Source of the DNA: Paenibacillus_V sp046244365
GTDB taxonomy: Bacteria > Bacillota > Bacilli > Paenibacillales > NBRC-103111
DNA: 64,000 bases
Reading direction: 5' to 3'
Assembly: GCF_046244365.1 (NCBI RefSeq)
Contig: NZ_CP176395.1
Location: 3,472,001 to 3,536,000 of the forward strand
Made by a program: the position numbers and the translations under genes. The notes beneath the pieces were generated by a model. That model ran no database searches and had not been told where the DNA came from. It saw nothing but the letters and a program-made list of their open reading frames with translations. Of the stretch, positions 42,812 to 52,684 are shown one piece after another (positions within the stretch are counted from its first letter, which is position 1; each line of letters begins with the position of its first letter).

Positions 42812-43525
42812 ATGTACAACGCCAAACTATTGCTGATCGACGACGAAGCATCCATCTTGCAAATGCTTGATCTTGTATTGCGCAAAGAAGGCTTTCGCCA
42901 TATTTATATGGCAGGTACGGCGCAGGAAGCGCTGCGGCTGCTAAGCAAGCATGGTGCGGATATCATTCTGCTGGATGTGATGCTGCCTGATCAAACCGGG
43001 TTCGAGCTGGGCCCGAAAATCCGCGAGTTGTCCGACGCGCATCTTATTTATGTAACGGCGAGGGCTTCGGACCTGGACGTGCTCACGGGCTTCGCGACCG
43101 GCGGGGACGACTACGTAACAAAGCCTTTCAACCCGCTCGAAATCGCGGCAAGAATCAAAGCGAGGCTGCGCAGAGGTGCCTCGATACTTTCGCCTAGAGC
43201 GGAGGATACTCGAAGCCGATACGATTTCGGACGTTTTACGGTAGATGAACATGCGGGGGAGCTCCTGGTCGAAGGGAACCCGGTTGCGTGTCCCGCGCAG
43301 GCTTACCAATTGCTGCTCTATTTGTGCAAGCATCCGAACATGGTCTTCTCGAAATCTCAGCTGTATGAAGCCGTGTGGGGCATAGACGGAGTCGGCGACG
43401 ACAACACGGTTATGGTGCATGTCCGCAAAATTCGCGAACGCATCGAACCCGATCCGGGCGAGCCGAAATATTTGGTCACCGTCCGCGGCCTCGGATACAA
43501 GCTGATGAAGGAGAAAGAGGCATGA
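42812..43525 (+). CDS. OmpR-type response regulator
   Basis: A 237-residue regulator: receiver with DDE acidic pocket, phospho-acceptor in IILLDVMLPD and YVTKPFNPLE; winged helix ending VTVRGLGYKLMKEKEA. GGAGGG lies just before the ATG at 42812. The stop overlaps the kinase start (ATGA at 43522), so the pair is translationally coupled. No target is obvious, though the divergent DUF418 gene shares its promoter region. Confidence 0.88.
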   Translation: MYNAKLLLIDDEASILQMLDLVLRKEGFRHIYMAGTAQEALRLLSKHGADIILLDVMLPDQTGFELGPKIRELSDAHLIYVTARASDLDVLTGFATGGDDYVTKPFNPLEIAARIKARLRRGASILSPRAEDTRSRYDFGRFTVDEHAGELLVEGNPVACPAQAYQLLLYLCKHPNMVFSKSQLYEAVWGIDGVGDDNTVMVHVRKIRERIEPDPGEPKYLVTVRGLGYKLMKEKEA

Positions 43526-45285
43526 GCCGGATCAAGAGAAGAATCGCGATTCATTTTACGGTTCAGTTTTTTTTCCTGTGGGTGTTTGTCGCGGTCTCCA
43601 TGCTTGCCGCCCTTCTACTGCTTCTTCAATACCTCGTCAATCAAGATTTGAAAAAAACGTTTCCTTACGGGGCGGTATCCAACATTGCGACGGAAACGGT
43701 TCTCGATGGAGATCACATCAAAGTTCCCTCGAGATGGGTAAATCAGCTTACGGAAGCGGATTATTGGCTGCAAATCGTCGATGCCCAAGGCAAGGTCATC
43801 TATTCGTCGAATGCGCCCGACGGATTGCAAGCTTCCTATGGAGCGGCGGAGCTGCTGCAAATCCGGGAAACCGGCCGGTTCGGAGGTTACCGGCTCATGA
43901 CGGAGCTGGACACTACGGAGAAGCCCCTCTTTTTTATGCTTGGCACGGAGGACTCGGGAGAAGATCGCCTGCGCGAATGGGTTCGGGATTTCGGAGAAAA
44001 CGGGAGGGTACGGTCCGAATCGATTCATGAGCTGGAAAGGCAGCTGGGGAGCTCCGGACAATATGTGGAAATTGTCGCTCCGGACGGAAACATCTTGCAG
44101 ACGATAGGAACCTCTGAACAGCGCCGTGATTCCTACCGGCCGCTCGAGCTGATTTCGATGAGTGCGGAACCGGCTCTTCACGGGTCCGATATTTCTTTCT
44201 ATTATGACGGCTCGACCGGCAGCGCTTGGATTTTGCATACGGTCAAAGAAAGCCGCGGCGTTGTCCGGCAGCCGATCCTGCATGAAGTGATTTTAACTCT
44301 TATCTATATGGGCGGTTTGGTGCTCGTATTGACGCTTGCTTTTGCGATTTGGCACGGCTACCGGTACGGCCAGCCTTTACTGCTCTTTACCGATTGGTTC
44401 GAACGGATGGGGAAGGGGCATTACCATGAAGCGCTGACGGAAAGGGACAGGAAAAAAGTGTTTCGCAAGAACGGTAAAATCCGCGTGCGCTACCGGCTAT
44501 ACAAGGAAGTGATTGCCGGATTTTATGACATGGCGGCCAAGCTGGAAGCATCGGAGAAGGAGCGCGTCCGTCTGGAGAAGACGAGAGAAGAATGGATGAC
44601 CGGCATTTCCCACGATCTCCGAACGCCGTTAGCGACGATACAAGGCTATGGACATCTGCTGGAAAGCGGTCAGTTTTCCTTTTCGGAGGGCGAGCTGAAG
44701 GAGATGGGGAGGATGATCAGGGGGAAAGGCGATTATATGCTGGAGCTTCTTCAAGATTTCTCCTTGACGTTTCAATTGAAAAACAATGCCGACCACATGC
44801 AGCGGGAAGACTTCGAGCTGAACGAGCTTGTCCGCCGCGCCGTTCTGCGATATGTGAATGACGCTACGATCCAGCACGTTGCGTTTCTTTTCGAAGAGCA
44901 CGTAAACGACTTGTTCATAAAAGCGAATGCCAAATGGTTCCGGCGGATGCTGGACAACCTCATTTCGAATGCGATCAAGCATAATCCCGCGGGGACGCAA
45001 ATCGTCGTTCGAACGGAGGCGGAAGCGGGCGAAGCGATTATCGTCGTAGAAGACAATGGGATCGGCATGGACGAAGAAACGAAGCGCAACTTATTCGAAC
45101 GTTACTACCGGGGCACGAATACGGAGGACGGCTCCGACGGCGCCGGTCTCGGCATGAGCATTGCGAAAGCGATCGCCGTCGCTCATCAGGGCGTCATTCG
45201 GGTGGAATCACGCGAAGGTTCCGGCACGAAAATTGTTTTGCGCTTTCCCCGGCTGTTGGAGGGAGCGGGCCCGGAGAAGCAGTAG
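43522..45285 (+). CDS. Sensor histidine kinase
   Basis: A 587-residue kinase, larger than usual. Helix 1 (about residues 12-36) and helix 2 (about 255-277) enclose an outer domain of some 215 residues. A HAMP-like linker, the phospho-acceptor helix (GISHDLRTPLATIQGYGHLL, His364) and an ATPase domain (NLISNAIKHN, GAGLGMSIAKAIAVAHQG) follow. It starts within the regulator's stop codon. The large outer domain should bind the signal; I do not recognise its fold. Confidence 0.88.
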   Translation: MSRIKRRIAIHFTVQFFFLWVFVAVSMLAALLLLLQYLVNQDLKKTFPYGAVSNIATETVLDGDHIKVPSRWVNQLTEADYWLQIVDAQGKVIYSSNAPDGLQASYGAAELLQIRETGRFGGYRLMTELDTTEKPLFFMLGTEDSGEDRLREWVRDFGENGRVRSESIHELERQLGSSGQYVEIVAPDGNILQTIGTSEQRRDSYRPLELISMSAEPALHGSDISFYYDGSTGSAWILHTVKESRGVVRQPILHEVILTLIYMGGLVLVLTLAFAIWHGYRYGQPLLLFTDWFERMGKGHYHEALTERDRKKVFRKNGKIRVRYRLYKEVIAGFYDMAAKLEASEKERVRLEKTREEWMTGISHDLRTPLATIQGYGHLLESGQFSFSEGELKEMGRMIRGKGDYMLELLQDFSLTFQLKNNADHMQREDFELNELVRRAVLRYVNDATIQHVAFLFEEHVNDLFIKANAKWFRRMLDNLISNAIKHNPAGTQIVVRTEAEAGEAIIVVEDNGIGMDEETKRNLFERYYRGTNTEDGSDGAGLGMSIAKAIAVAHQGVIRVESREGSGTKIVLRFPRLLEGAGPEKQ

Positions 45286-45527
45286 CGGCGCAAAGCGCAG
45301 GCTTTTCGTGAATGATGTCTGGATAATCTGTGCAGGCAGAGGCTGGCTTCATGCTACGATTCGCGCATGACGGTGTTTACCTTATTGGCGAACGAAGGAC
45401 AGGAGCTATTTACGGATGTAGATAAGTCTGATCGTCACGGGAGCCTAGTTGTTCGTTGACTTGGGAGGTGGAGGACGGTGTCCTCCACGTTCGGGAGTCT
45501 GAGGGTACGTCGCTTAGCGGGTGGGCT

Positions 45528-45546
45528 GCCCCAATAGGGGCTTTTA
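45528..45546 (+). terminator. Terminator-like stem-loop
   Basis: GCCCC-AATA-GGGGC followed by TTTT. It is about 240 bases beyond the kinase stop, so it may end that operon. Confidence 0.5.
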
Positions 45547-45553
45547 CCCGATT

Positions 45554-45751
45554 GTAAACCCAGGTTCATTATTAGTGAACCTAAGTTCAATATATTTCTT
45601 GGAAAAGAGCCTTGGCGGGGACATAGTGAAGCTGGATTCACTATTAGTGAACTTCCCGGTCATAGTCCCCCCCGGTTCACTAACCGTGAAAAAGCCGATT
45701 CGGGAAAGCAATAGTGAATTTAGGTTCATTATTATTGAACTTAGGTTCAGT
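45554..45751. repeat. Cluster of TGAACC-type repeats (copies 2-5)
   Basis: Four related units: 45554-45589 (CAGGTTCATTATTAGTGAAC then CTAAGTTCA), 45623-45660, 45672-45694 and 45711-45751 (AGGTTCATTATTATTGAACT then TAGGTTCA). Each has opposed GGTTCA/TGAAC(C) arms around an AT-rich centre. The unit at 11161-11201 is clearly of the same family. Confidence 0.75.
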
Positions 45752-45962
45752 AACTTTCTCAATGTGTGACTTAGTACGGAAATAGGGAAGCTATACTCAT
45801 AGTTGGTGAACGTATGAACGGCGGGATCGGCCGCTAGCCCCCTAATTCCGGAGAGCTGTAGCTGAGGAAAATTGTGTAGGAAGCAGGAGTCATTTCTTTC
45901 TCCTTATGCCTTTCGCCTCTATACGCTGTTATCCGAATGCGATAAATCAAGGCATCAAACGT

Positions 45963-46008
45963 AGAGCTATCCTCCGTCAGTTGCATGACGTTGAGGACAG
46001 CTCTTTTC
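45963..46008 (+). terminator. Terminator-like stem-loop in the long intergenic region
   Basis: AGAGCT-TCCTC-GTCA pairs with TGAC-GAGGA-AGCTCT with small bulges, followed by TTTTCTG. Its parent transcript is unknown. Confidence 0.5.
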
Positions 46009-46263
46009 TGTTACAAGTTACCCTCCCGCTAGAGCTGCTCCTTCGGCATATACTCGCCGTCCTGGACGACGTCGCCTTGTTCGGCGTTAACCGGGTGCCC
46101 GGCACGCAAACCGGGAACCAAAAAGGGCGGTTCCCTTTGCCGCGAACGTTAGCACGCATTTGCCCGGTAGACACTTGCCGGAGGGCGGCGTCTTCGGGGG
46201 TGCCTCCCTTTGCGGAGAAGATGATTTAGGCGGGATCGAAATCTTTATATATAGACATGCAAA

Positions 46264-46316
46264 ATACCTGTATTAATTTCTATCGCTATGTTAAAATACA
46301 TGTTAAATACAGGTAT
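46264..46316 (+). promoter_or_regulatory. Candidate GntR-type operator region before the SLH protein
   Basis: ATACCTGTATT (46264-46274) and its inverse AATACAGGTAT (46306-46316) flank ATACATGT (46296-46303). ACATGT-centred sequences also occur before the deacetylase-like gene and the GntR gene, so a shared regulator is possible. Confidence 0.4.
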
Positions 46317-46442
46317 CTTTTAACTGAAGCGTTTACATGTTCCATTAGGATCGAAAGGAGGCTAAGTCAATCATCTCCAGAGAAAACGATTGGTGTTGGG
46401 GAAGTTCGCTAAGATTTATATGTAGCATACAGGAGGGAAAAT

Positions 46443-49400
46443 ATGTTGAAGCGCAAGAGAAGTGCTCTCGTCTTATGGTTATGTCTGAGCATGCTGCTTA
46501 TGTCATTAGGGCAAGTTCCAACCGGTTATGCAGCGGATGCGGGATCGCAGGCTGCTGGCGGAGGGTTAGAAAATCCGGGTTTCGAGGCGGCGGGAACGCC
46601 AGGAAATGTACCGGGATGGTCGCTGCTGCTCGGTCAAGGCAAGGACGTCAGCTATACGGTGGAATCCGCTGTTTATCACGGCGGGGCTCAAAGTCTTAAG
46701 CTCGTCGATCAGGATACCGTCAACAACTTCGCGGTTGAAAGCCGGAAGGTTCCGGTTTCGGCAGGCGAGGTGTATAAAGTGGAGTCGAGCTGGTACATAA
46801 CCGGCGGCGCCGCTCAGCTTCAAATCCGCTACTATAATGCAGCGGGAACCCAATTAGTGGGTCCGGTCATCCCCCATGATCCGAATTTTACTTCAGTGCC
46901 AAAAAATGTTTGGCAATCGCTTTCCGTCCAGGCCGGCGCTCCGGCTGGCGCTGCTTTTCTAACGGTAGTTTTAGCTACCGGCAAAAGCACCAAAGGAACG
47001 ATGTATGTAGACGATATTAAGCTGAGCCGCGTACTGCCGGTAGCCAATCCGGGCTTCGAGGACCCTCAATCGGGCTCTGCCATACCCGGCTGGACACAGA
47101 TTATAGGCGCCGGCAAGAACGGTTCGGTAACGCTAGACACCTACGCAGCTTCAGGGACCGGCAGCATGAAGATCGACGATAAAGACACGACGAGCGGTTT
47201 CGCTGCCGAAAGCGTCCAAATGGCCGTATATGGAGGACGACAACATCAGGTTTCAGCCGCAGTGAACATTAAGAGCGGCAATGTTCAGCTTCAAATCCGG
47301 TATTACGACCAGTCCGGCGCACTCCTTCCTAATGCGACTGTCGTAAACGATCCGAACTATACGGGCGGCCCCGTCGGCGCCTGGCAAACGATAGCCTTTC
47401 AAGGGCAAGCTCCTGCGAATGCCGCAACGGCATCAATCGTGATGGCTAGCGGCAAAAGTAAAGCGGGTGTCAGCAATTGGGACGACATTCGATTAGAGGA
47501 AATCATACCGGAAGCCGAAGCGAGTCCGGGACCTGAACCTACGCCAAGCCCAAGTCCGACACCGGCCGGGAAGCGTTTCTTGGTCAATGCCAGCTTCGAG
47601 CAGCCTCTTAACGGAGGGGCTATTCCCGGATGGAAAGTAAATGCCGGCTTGGCGGCGCCAAGCGCCGATCGGGCTGTTTCCGGAAGCCAAAGCTTGCTCG
47701 TGCAAAATACGAAAACGACAGGCAGCGGCATCAATATGGAAAGCGAAACGATCGAAGTCGAAGAAGGGGCGACTTATCGCCTTTCCGCGCAACTATATTT
47801 GGACGGAGGCAACCTCGAAGGGCTTTACGTTTATGTTTACGATACCGACGGCAAGCTTGTGAAGAGCCAGGAAGCCAAAGATTTTCACGCTTATTTATCC
47901 GCACTGTCTCCGAAGGTGCCAGAGCAAAAATGGACCTATATCGAGACGAAATTCACCGTGCAGCCGGGCGGCAAAAAGCTGAAGGTATCTCTTATTTCGG
48001 GAAATAAAAAGGATTACCGGTACTATCTCGACGATGTAAGTATATTGAAAACGCTTTCTAATGAAGGGATGGAAAATCCGCAAATCGATTCCGCGGTGCC
48101 GGGATGGCAAAAATTCGCCCCCAGCGACGCTTCCAGTTTCTCGATCACGAACGCACGCGCATTCAGCGGGGACAACAGCCTGAAGCTCGTCAATACGCCG
48201 GGCAGCTATCTCAATGTCGTGAGCGATCCGATCCCGGTCGAGCCAGGAGACGTATATACCGCGCTATCCAAAACCTACATTCAAACGGGCTCGTCGGGGA
48301 TGTACGTTCGTTTCTTCGATGCTAATAAAGCGTATATCGGCAAGCAAAATTGGAGTATCGTTTCTTCCCCGACAGATACTTGGTTTGACCAATACGTCAA
48401 ATTTACCGTTCCGGAGGAGGCCCGGTTTGCCGCCGTCATGTACGCGGGAAGCCATAACAAGACGTATGAATATTACGTTGACGACGTTCGCATCCTGCGG
48501 GGCGATCATGAGGTGAAGGAAGTGCCCGTACCCGACAATTCCATCGCTCTAATCGGCGAAGATTTAGGCGTGCAGATTCAAAAGGCGACGTTGATGCGCG
48601 GCGCTTACGGCAAAGACGGCCAAGGCCGGGATGTCGTCTACTCGGTATCGGTGGGCGCACCCGCCATGTTTACGATCATCGACATTGCGACGGAAAAGGT
48701 TAGCAAAAGCTATCCGATGCCGGAAGCGACCGGGGCCTGGTCGGTTACAACGGCAAGCGACGGCTCCGTGTATTTGGGAGCTTACAATAAGGGACTGTTG
48801 TATCGCTACATTCCGCAAACCGACGAGCTGATCAATCTCGGACACCCGCTATCGACCAAGGATAGCGTGCTTTATCCGATGGCAAGCGGCAAAAATGGCG
48901 TCATGTACGGCTCGACGTACCCGACGGCGGTGCTCTACGAATACAATCCGGCGACGAACGCGTTCAAAAGCTACGAAACGATGTCGTTCAGCGCAAGCGG
49001 CGAGAGGTGGACGCGCGTCGTCGTTTATGACGAAGCGACGCATAAAATATATGCGGGCGTCGGCAATACGCCGCGTCTTCTGGAATACGATCTGGCTACA
49101 GGAGGGAAGCGCGATCTGCTGCCGGAGAAGTTCAAAGATATTATCTCGGTCTACGATTTGAATCTGGCCGGCGGCAAGCTGTTTGCCCGTAAGGAAGCGA
49201 ATAACGCAAACGAGTATTTTGTCATTGACGTTCAGTCGGGCGAATTGATCGAAATGACGAACGGGGACACGGGGAAAAAATCGGAAGTGTTTACGAACGT
49301 ATCCCGCGGCGTTTCGCCGGTGTCGCCGGTCGCGAACAAAATCTATTTCGCCGGTTTGGGCGGCGAGCTGTTCGAATACGACCTGAATACGAACGTATAC

Positions 49401-52400
49401 CGTTCGCTTCACGTTTCAATTGAAGGAGCAGCGATTTCCTATTCGTTTGTGGAGCTTCAGGAAGAAGGTTTTCCCGGTTACAGCTTGGTAGGCTTGTCCG
49501 GAAACGAAGGAAAGCTGTACAAGTACAATTTGGCGACCGGCGCCGTTCGGGTGACGGATGTGAATGTGCCTGCGGAGCCTGTCATTATCCATGACATCAT
49601 GAAAGGTCCCGACGGCAGCATATATACGTCAGGGTATCTGCAGGGGAATCTCGGCAAGTTTACGCCTTCCAGCGGCGAGAGCCGTTATTTTAACGGGATA
49701 GGCCAGGGTGAGGGGATGACCGCAACATCCGACAGGCTCTTTATTGGCGCTTATCCCGATGCGAAAATATACGAATATGATCTAAATAAACCTTGGAATA
49801 GGACGAATCCGGAGCAGTTGAATCCGAAACCGATATTCAGCATGACCTATAATCCGGATATTCCCGGATATACCTTGCAGGATAGGCCGTTCGCCATGGC
49901 GGCTGCCGAGGAGCTGAACAAACTCTTTGTCGGTACGGTGCCGAAAAACAGTCTGCTCGGAGGAGCGCTGGCCGTTTACGACTATGCCCTAAGGAGCGAG
50001 CCGGACATCTATTGGAACATCGTTCCGGATCAGAGTATTTTGTCGCTCGTATATAAGGACGGCCTGCTTTATGGCGGAACGTCGATTCATGGCGGACAGG
50101 GAGGCACGCCGAAGGCGACCGAAGCGAAGCTGTTCGTTTGGGATGTCGCCAGAGGGGAGAAAGTATTCGAGACCGTGCCGGTCAGCGGCGGGCAGGCGAT
50201 CACGTCTCTTCATCTCGGCTCGGACGGCAATATTTGGGGGCTGTCGAACGGAGCGCTGTTTATTTTCGATCCGGCGACCAAGCAAATCGTTTACAGCAAG
50301 AACGAATTCCCCGACGCCAGCGGACGCTGGATCGACGGCTCCATGACGACCGGAACCGACGGAAACGTATATGCCACGGTTGCCGGGAGATTTTTTAAAG
50401 TGGATGCCGAGACGAAGGCGGTTACGGTATTGGCTACACAAGCCCGTAAAGTGGCGCAGGACGATTTCGGCCGTTTCTATCTGTATGCCAATCCAGAAGG
50501 GCCGAATGTATACCGGTATGCGATTCCAGAGCTAGTTCTGAAGCTGGTCGACGCGGAGTTGACGGCTTCAGCTGCCGAGCTGAAAGCAGGGGAGCAAGCC
50601 GATATCTCGATAAAGGGACTGCTTGAAAAAGAGCGCACGACGCGCGATTTGGCAGGGGCGCTTGTCACGTATACCGTGAGTGATCCCGAGACGATATCGG
50701 CAGAAGGCGGCAAGCTTACCGCAAAGCGCGCGGGAGAAGCGCAGCTAACAGCGACGGTAACGCTTGGCGGGATAACCGTACAATCCAATTCGCTATCCGT
50801 TAGAGTCGTTTCCGAAGCGAATACGGCACTAGCCGGTTTGTCTGTCGGCGCCGGCGTGCTGAACCCGGCTTTCCAATCGGATCAGCTTCATTATACGGTT
50901 ACTGTCGCCAACGATAAGGTAAGCACTACGGTTACAGCAATCACGTATGATGCAGGCGCCTCAATCCAAGTGAATGGGGTAACCGTGACGGGCGGAAGCG
51001 CATCCCCGGCGATTGTGCTAAGCACAGGAGCGAATGACATCCGCATTATCGTGACGGCAGCGGACGGTTTAACGACCCGAGCGTATAAGGTTACGGTGAA
51101 CAGGGAGGAGGCTTCCGTGACGACGCCGTCACCGACGCCATCACCGAAGCCGACGCCATCGCCGTCGCCCGAATCTGGAGCGAAGTCCGATGTTATCGTG
51201 AACGGCAAATGGCTTAGCGATCTTGCGACGATGAGCAAGGAAACGGATGGAGAGGGGCGAAAGATCGTTCGCGTCGAACTGGATCCGGCTAAACTCGATG
51301 CGAGTTTGCAAGCCGCAGGCGATCGTCCGGCAATCGTCATTCCGGTAGAGGAAGACGCGGATCGGGTCATAGGCCAACTGAACGGCCAATCGGTCAAGAA
51401 GCTGGCGGGCAGCGGAGCGGTGCTTGAAATCTTAACGAAATCCGCCGGCTACAAGCTGCCGATGTCACTGCTCAGCACGGAGCTAGCAGCTTTGCAACTT
51501 GGAGCGGGGATACCGCTGGAAAATATCCGTATCCGGATTGAAATCGCAACCGGCACGGAACCAATCGTTCAAGCGCTGGAGCGCGCAGCCAAGGAATCCG
51601 GCGCAACGCCGATCGCGCTTCCGGTGGCGTTTACGATAACGGCTGAGTATGATGGACGGACGGCCGTCATCGACCGTTTTGCCGACTATGTGGAAAGAGA
51701 GCTCCGCATACCGGCGGCAACCGACCCGAATCGGATCACCACGGCCGTCGTCCTGGAGCCGGGCGGAAAGCTGCGTCACGTACCGACGCGGATCGTACGG
51801 AGGGACGGCGAGTCGTATGCCGTCATTCGCAGTAAAACTAACAGCGTATATGCGCTGATCCGCAACGAGTCGACGTTTGCCGACGCCTCTTCGCACTGGG
51901 CAAGAGCTTCGATTGACGCGCTCGCTTCCCGACTCATTTTGGAGGGGGAACCGGGAAGTGCATTCGCGCCGGACCGTTACATGACCCGCGCGGAGTTTGC
52001 GGCTGCTTTGCTGCGTACGCTCGGGATGCCGGAGGCGATGGCCTCGGTTCCGTTTACGGACGTACCCGCAAGCAACTGGTATGCGGGGGCGGTTGCCCAA
52101 TCCGCAGCCTTAGGTCTGCTGGAAGGCTACGAGGACGGATCGTTCCGTCCGGAAGGTGTCGTCACGCGTGCCGAAGCGTTCGTCGTGCTGCAGCGTGCGC
52201 TTTCGTTCGCAGGCATGAATACGAAACAAACGGACACTCGTCCGTTATCCGCATTCACCGATGCGTCCGGCATACCGGAATGGGCGGCGGCCTCCGCTGC
52301 CGCACTATTTGCGGCCGGCATGCTGGAAGGGGACGACGCCATGCGGCTGAACCCAAGTAGCGATGTGACCCGTGCGGAAGGCTCGACGCTGATGTGGCGG

Positions 52401-52433
52401 GTACTTGAGTACGTGCGAGGGGCTGGAAATTAA
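46443..52433 (+). CDS. Giant SLH-anchored surface protein with carbohydrate-binding modules and beta-propeller
   Basis: A 1996-residue secreted protein. A signal peptide (1-30) is followed by four related CBM-like sandwiches of about 155 residues (near 41-195, 198-352, 377-534, 538-687), each opening NPGFE- or NASFE-like and closing with YVDD-[IV]-like ends. A Pro/Ser linker separates copies two and three. Next is a propeller-like region (about 700-1350) of blades such as YLGAYNKGLLYRYIPQTDEL, then a Big2-like domain (1365-1458), a cadherin-like sandwich (1459-1555), a PTPSPKP linker and a domain before three SLH repeats (about 1811-1990) that bind pyruvylated wall polymer. No catalytic domain is recognised. 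AGGAGGG precedes the ATG. It probably displays glycan-binding modules at the cell surface. Confidence 0.88.
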   Translation: MLKRKRSALVLWLCLSMLLMSLGQVPTGYAADAGSQAAGGGLENPGFEAAGTPGNVPGWSLLLGQGKDVSYTVESAVYHGGAQSLKLVDQDTVNNFAVESRKVPVSAGEVYKVESSWYITGGAAQLQIRYYNAAGTQLVGPVIPHDPNFTSVPKNVWQSLSVQAGAPAGAAFLTVVLATGKSTKGTMYVDDIKLSRVLPVANPGFEDPQSGSAIPGWTQIIGAGKNGSVTLDTYAASGTGSMKIDDKDTTSGFAAESVQMAVYGGRQHQVSAAVNIKSGNVQLQIRYYDQSGALLPNATVVNDPNYTGGPVGAWQTIAFQGQAPANAATASIVMASGKSKAGVSNWDDIRLEEIIPEAEASPGPEPTPSPSPTPAGKRFLVNASFEQPLNGGAIPGWKVNAGLAAPSADRAVSGSQSLLVQNTKTTGSGINMESETIEVEEGATYRLSAQLYLDGGNLEGLYVYVYDTDGKLVKSQEAKDFHAYLSALSPKVPEQKWTYIETKFTVQPGGKKLKVSLISGNKKDYRYYLDDVSILKTLSNEGMENPQIDSAVPGWQKFAPSDASSFSITNARAFSGDNSLKLVNTPGSYLNVVSDPIPVEPGDVYTALSKTYIQTGSSGMYVRFFDANKAYIGKQNWSIVSSPTDTWFDQYVKFTVPEEARFAAVMYAGSHNKTYEYYVDDVRILRGDHEVKEVPVPDNSIALIGEDLGVQIQKATLMRGAYGKDGQGRDVVYSVSVGAPAMFTIIDIATEKVSKSYPMPEATGAWSVTTASDGSVYLGAYNKGLLYRYIPQTDELINLGHPLSTKDSVLYPMASGKNGVMYGSTYPTAVLYEYNPATNAFKSYETMSFSASGERWTRVVVYDEATHKIYAGVGNTPRLLEYDLATGGKRDLLPEKFKDIISVYDLNLAGGKLFARKEANNANEYFVIDVQSGELIEMTNGDTGKKSEVFTNVSRGVSPVSPVANKIYFAGLGGELFEYDLNTNVYRSLHVSIEGAAISYSFVELQEEGFPGYSLVGLSGNEGKLYKYNLATGAVRVTDVNVPAEPVIIHDIMKGPDGSIYTSGYLQGNLGKFTPSSGESRYFNGIGQGEGMTATSDRLFIGAYPDAKIYEYDLNKPWNRTNPEQLNPKPIFSMTYNPDIPGYTLQDRPFAMAAAEELNKLFVGTVPKNSLLGGALAVYDYALRSEPDIYWNIVPDQSILSLVYKDGLLYGGTSIHGGQGGTPKATEAKLFVWDVARGEKVFETVPVSGGQAITSLHLGSDGNIWGLSNGALFIFDPATKQIVYSKNEFPDASGRWIDGSMTTGTDGNVYATVAGRFFKVDAETKAVTVLATQARKVAQDDFGRFYLYANPEGPNVYRYAIPELVLKLVDAELTASAAELKAGEQADISIKGLLEKERTTRDLAGALVTYTVSDPETISAEGGKLTAKRAGEAQLTATVTLGGITVQSNSLSVRVVSEANTALAGLSVGAGVLNPAFQSDQLHYTVTVANDKVSTTVTAITYDAGASIQVNGVTVTGGSASPAIVLSTGANDIRIIVTAADGLTTRAYKVTVNREEASVTTPSPTPSPKPTPSPSPESGAKSDVIVNGKWLSDLATMSKETDGEGRKIVRVELDPAKLDASLQAAGDRPAIVIPVEEDADRVIGQLNGQSVKKLAGSGAVLEILTKSAGYKLPMSLLSTELAALQLGAGIPLENIRIRIEIATGTEPIVQALERAAKESGATPIALPVAFTITAEYDGRTAVIDRFADYVERELRIPAATDPNRITTAVVLEPGGKLRHVPTRIVRRDGESYAVIRSKTNSVYALIRNESTFADASSHWARASIDALASRLILEGEPGSAFAPDRYMTRAEFAAALLRTLGMPEAMASVPFTDVPASNWYAGAVAQSAALGLLEGYEDGSFRPEGVVTRAEAFVVLQRALSFAGMNTKQTDTRPLSAFTDASGIPEWAAASAAALFAAGMLEGDDAMRLNPSSDVTRAEGSTLMWRVLEYVRGAGN

Positions 52434-52564
52434 TCTTTCCGCTGCAACGGAACTTGATGGGGAAGCTCGGGCCTTCAGGCCCGGGCTTCCGGACGGTTTA
52501 TGGACAAGAGGAAGGAACGATGGAAGCCGAGAATGTCTTGCCCGGATTGTTGACAGCCATAATG

Positions 52565-52579
52565 TATACATGTATTATA
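52565..52579 (+). promoter_or_regulatory. Candidate GntR-type operator before the deacetylase-like gene
   Basis: TATACATGTATTATA is a palindrome-like ACATGT sequence about 110 bases before the next gene, similar to the sequence before the GntR gene at 55673. Confidence 0.4.
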
Positions 52580-52684
52580 CAAGTACAAAATCAAGGGACA
52601 GCAGACATCGCGCTACCCTTCTTATGTTTACAATTGGGGAAACGGGTTCACGAATACATGACATACCAACAGGGAGTGACGAAT

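Larger units (their letters stand above)
45286..46442. other. 1.16-kb intergenic region with hairpins and repeats
   Basis: Unusually long for this dense genome. It holds a perfect 9-bp hairpin (GTGGAGGAC/GTCCTCCAC, 45468-45488), a terminator-like stem (45528-45545), four TGAACC repeats (45554-45751), another terminator-like stem (45963-46008), a G+C-rich patch at 46050-46210 and an inverted ATACCTGTATT pair (46264-46316). Open frames such as 45906-46229 have no ribosome site or recognisable protein character. Confidence 0.5.

Noticed and set aside
45906..46229. 107-residue plus-strand frame in the long intergenic region
   Set aside because: No ribosome site, no recognisable protein character, and it runs through a terminator-like stem.
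48044..48062. cre-like AACGCTTTCTAA sequence
   Set aside because: Lies deep inside the coding sequence of the SLH protein and matches only half of the consensus.
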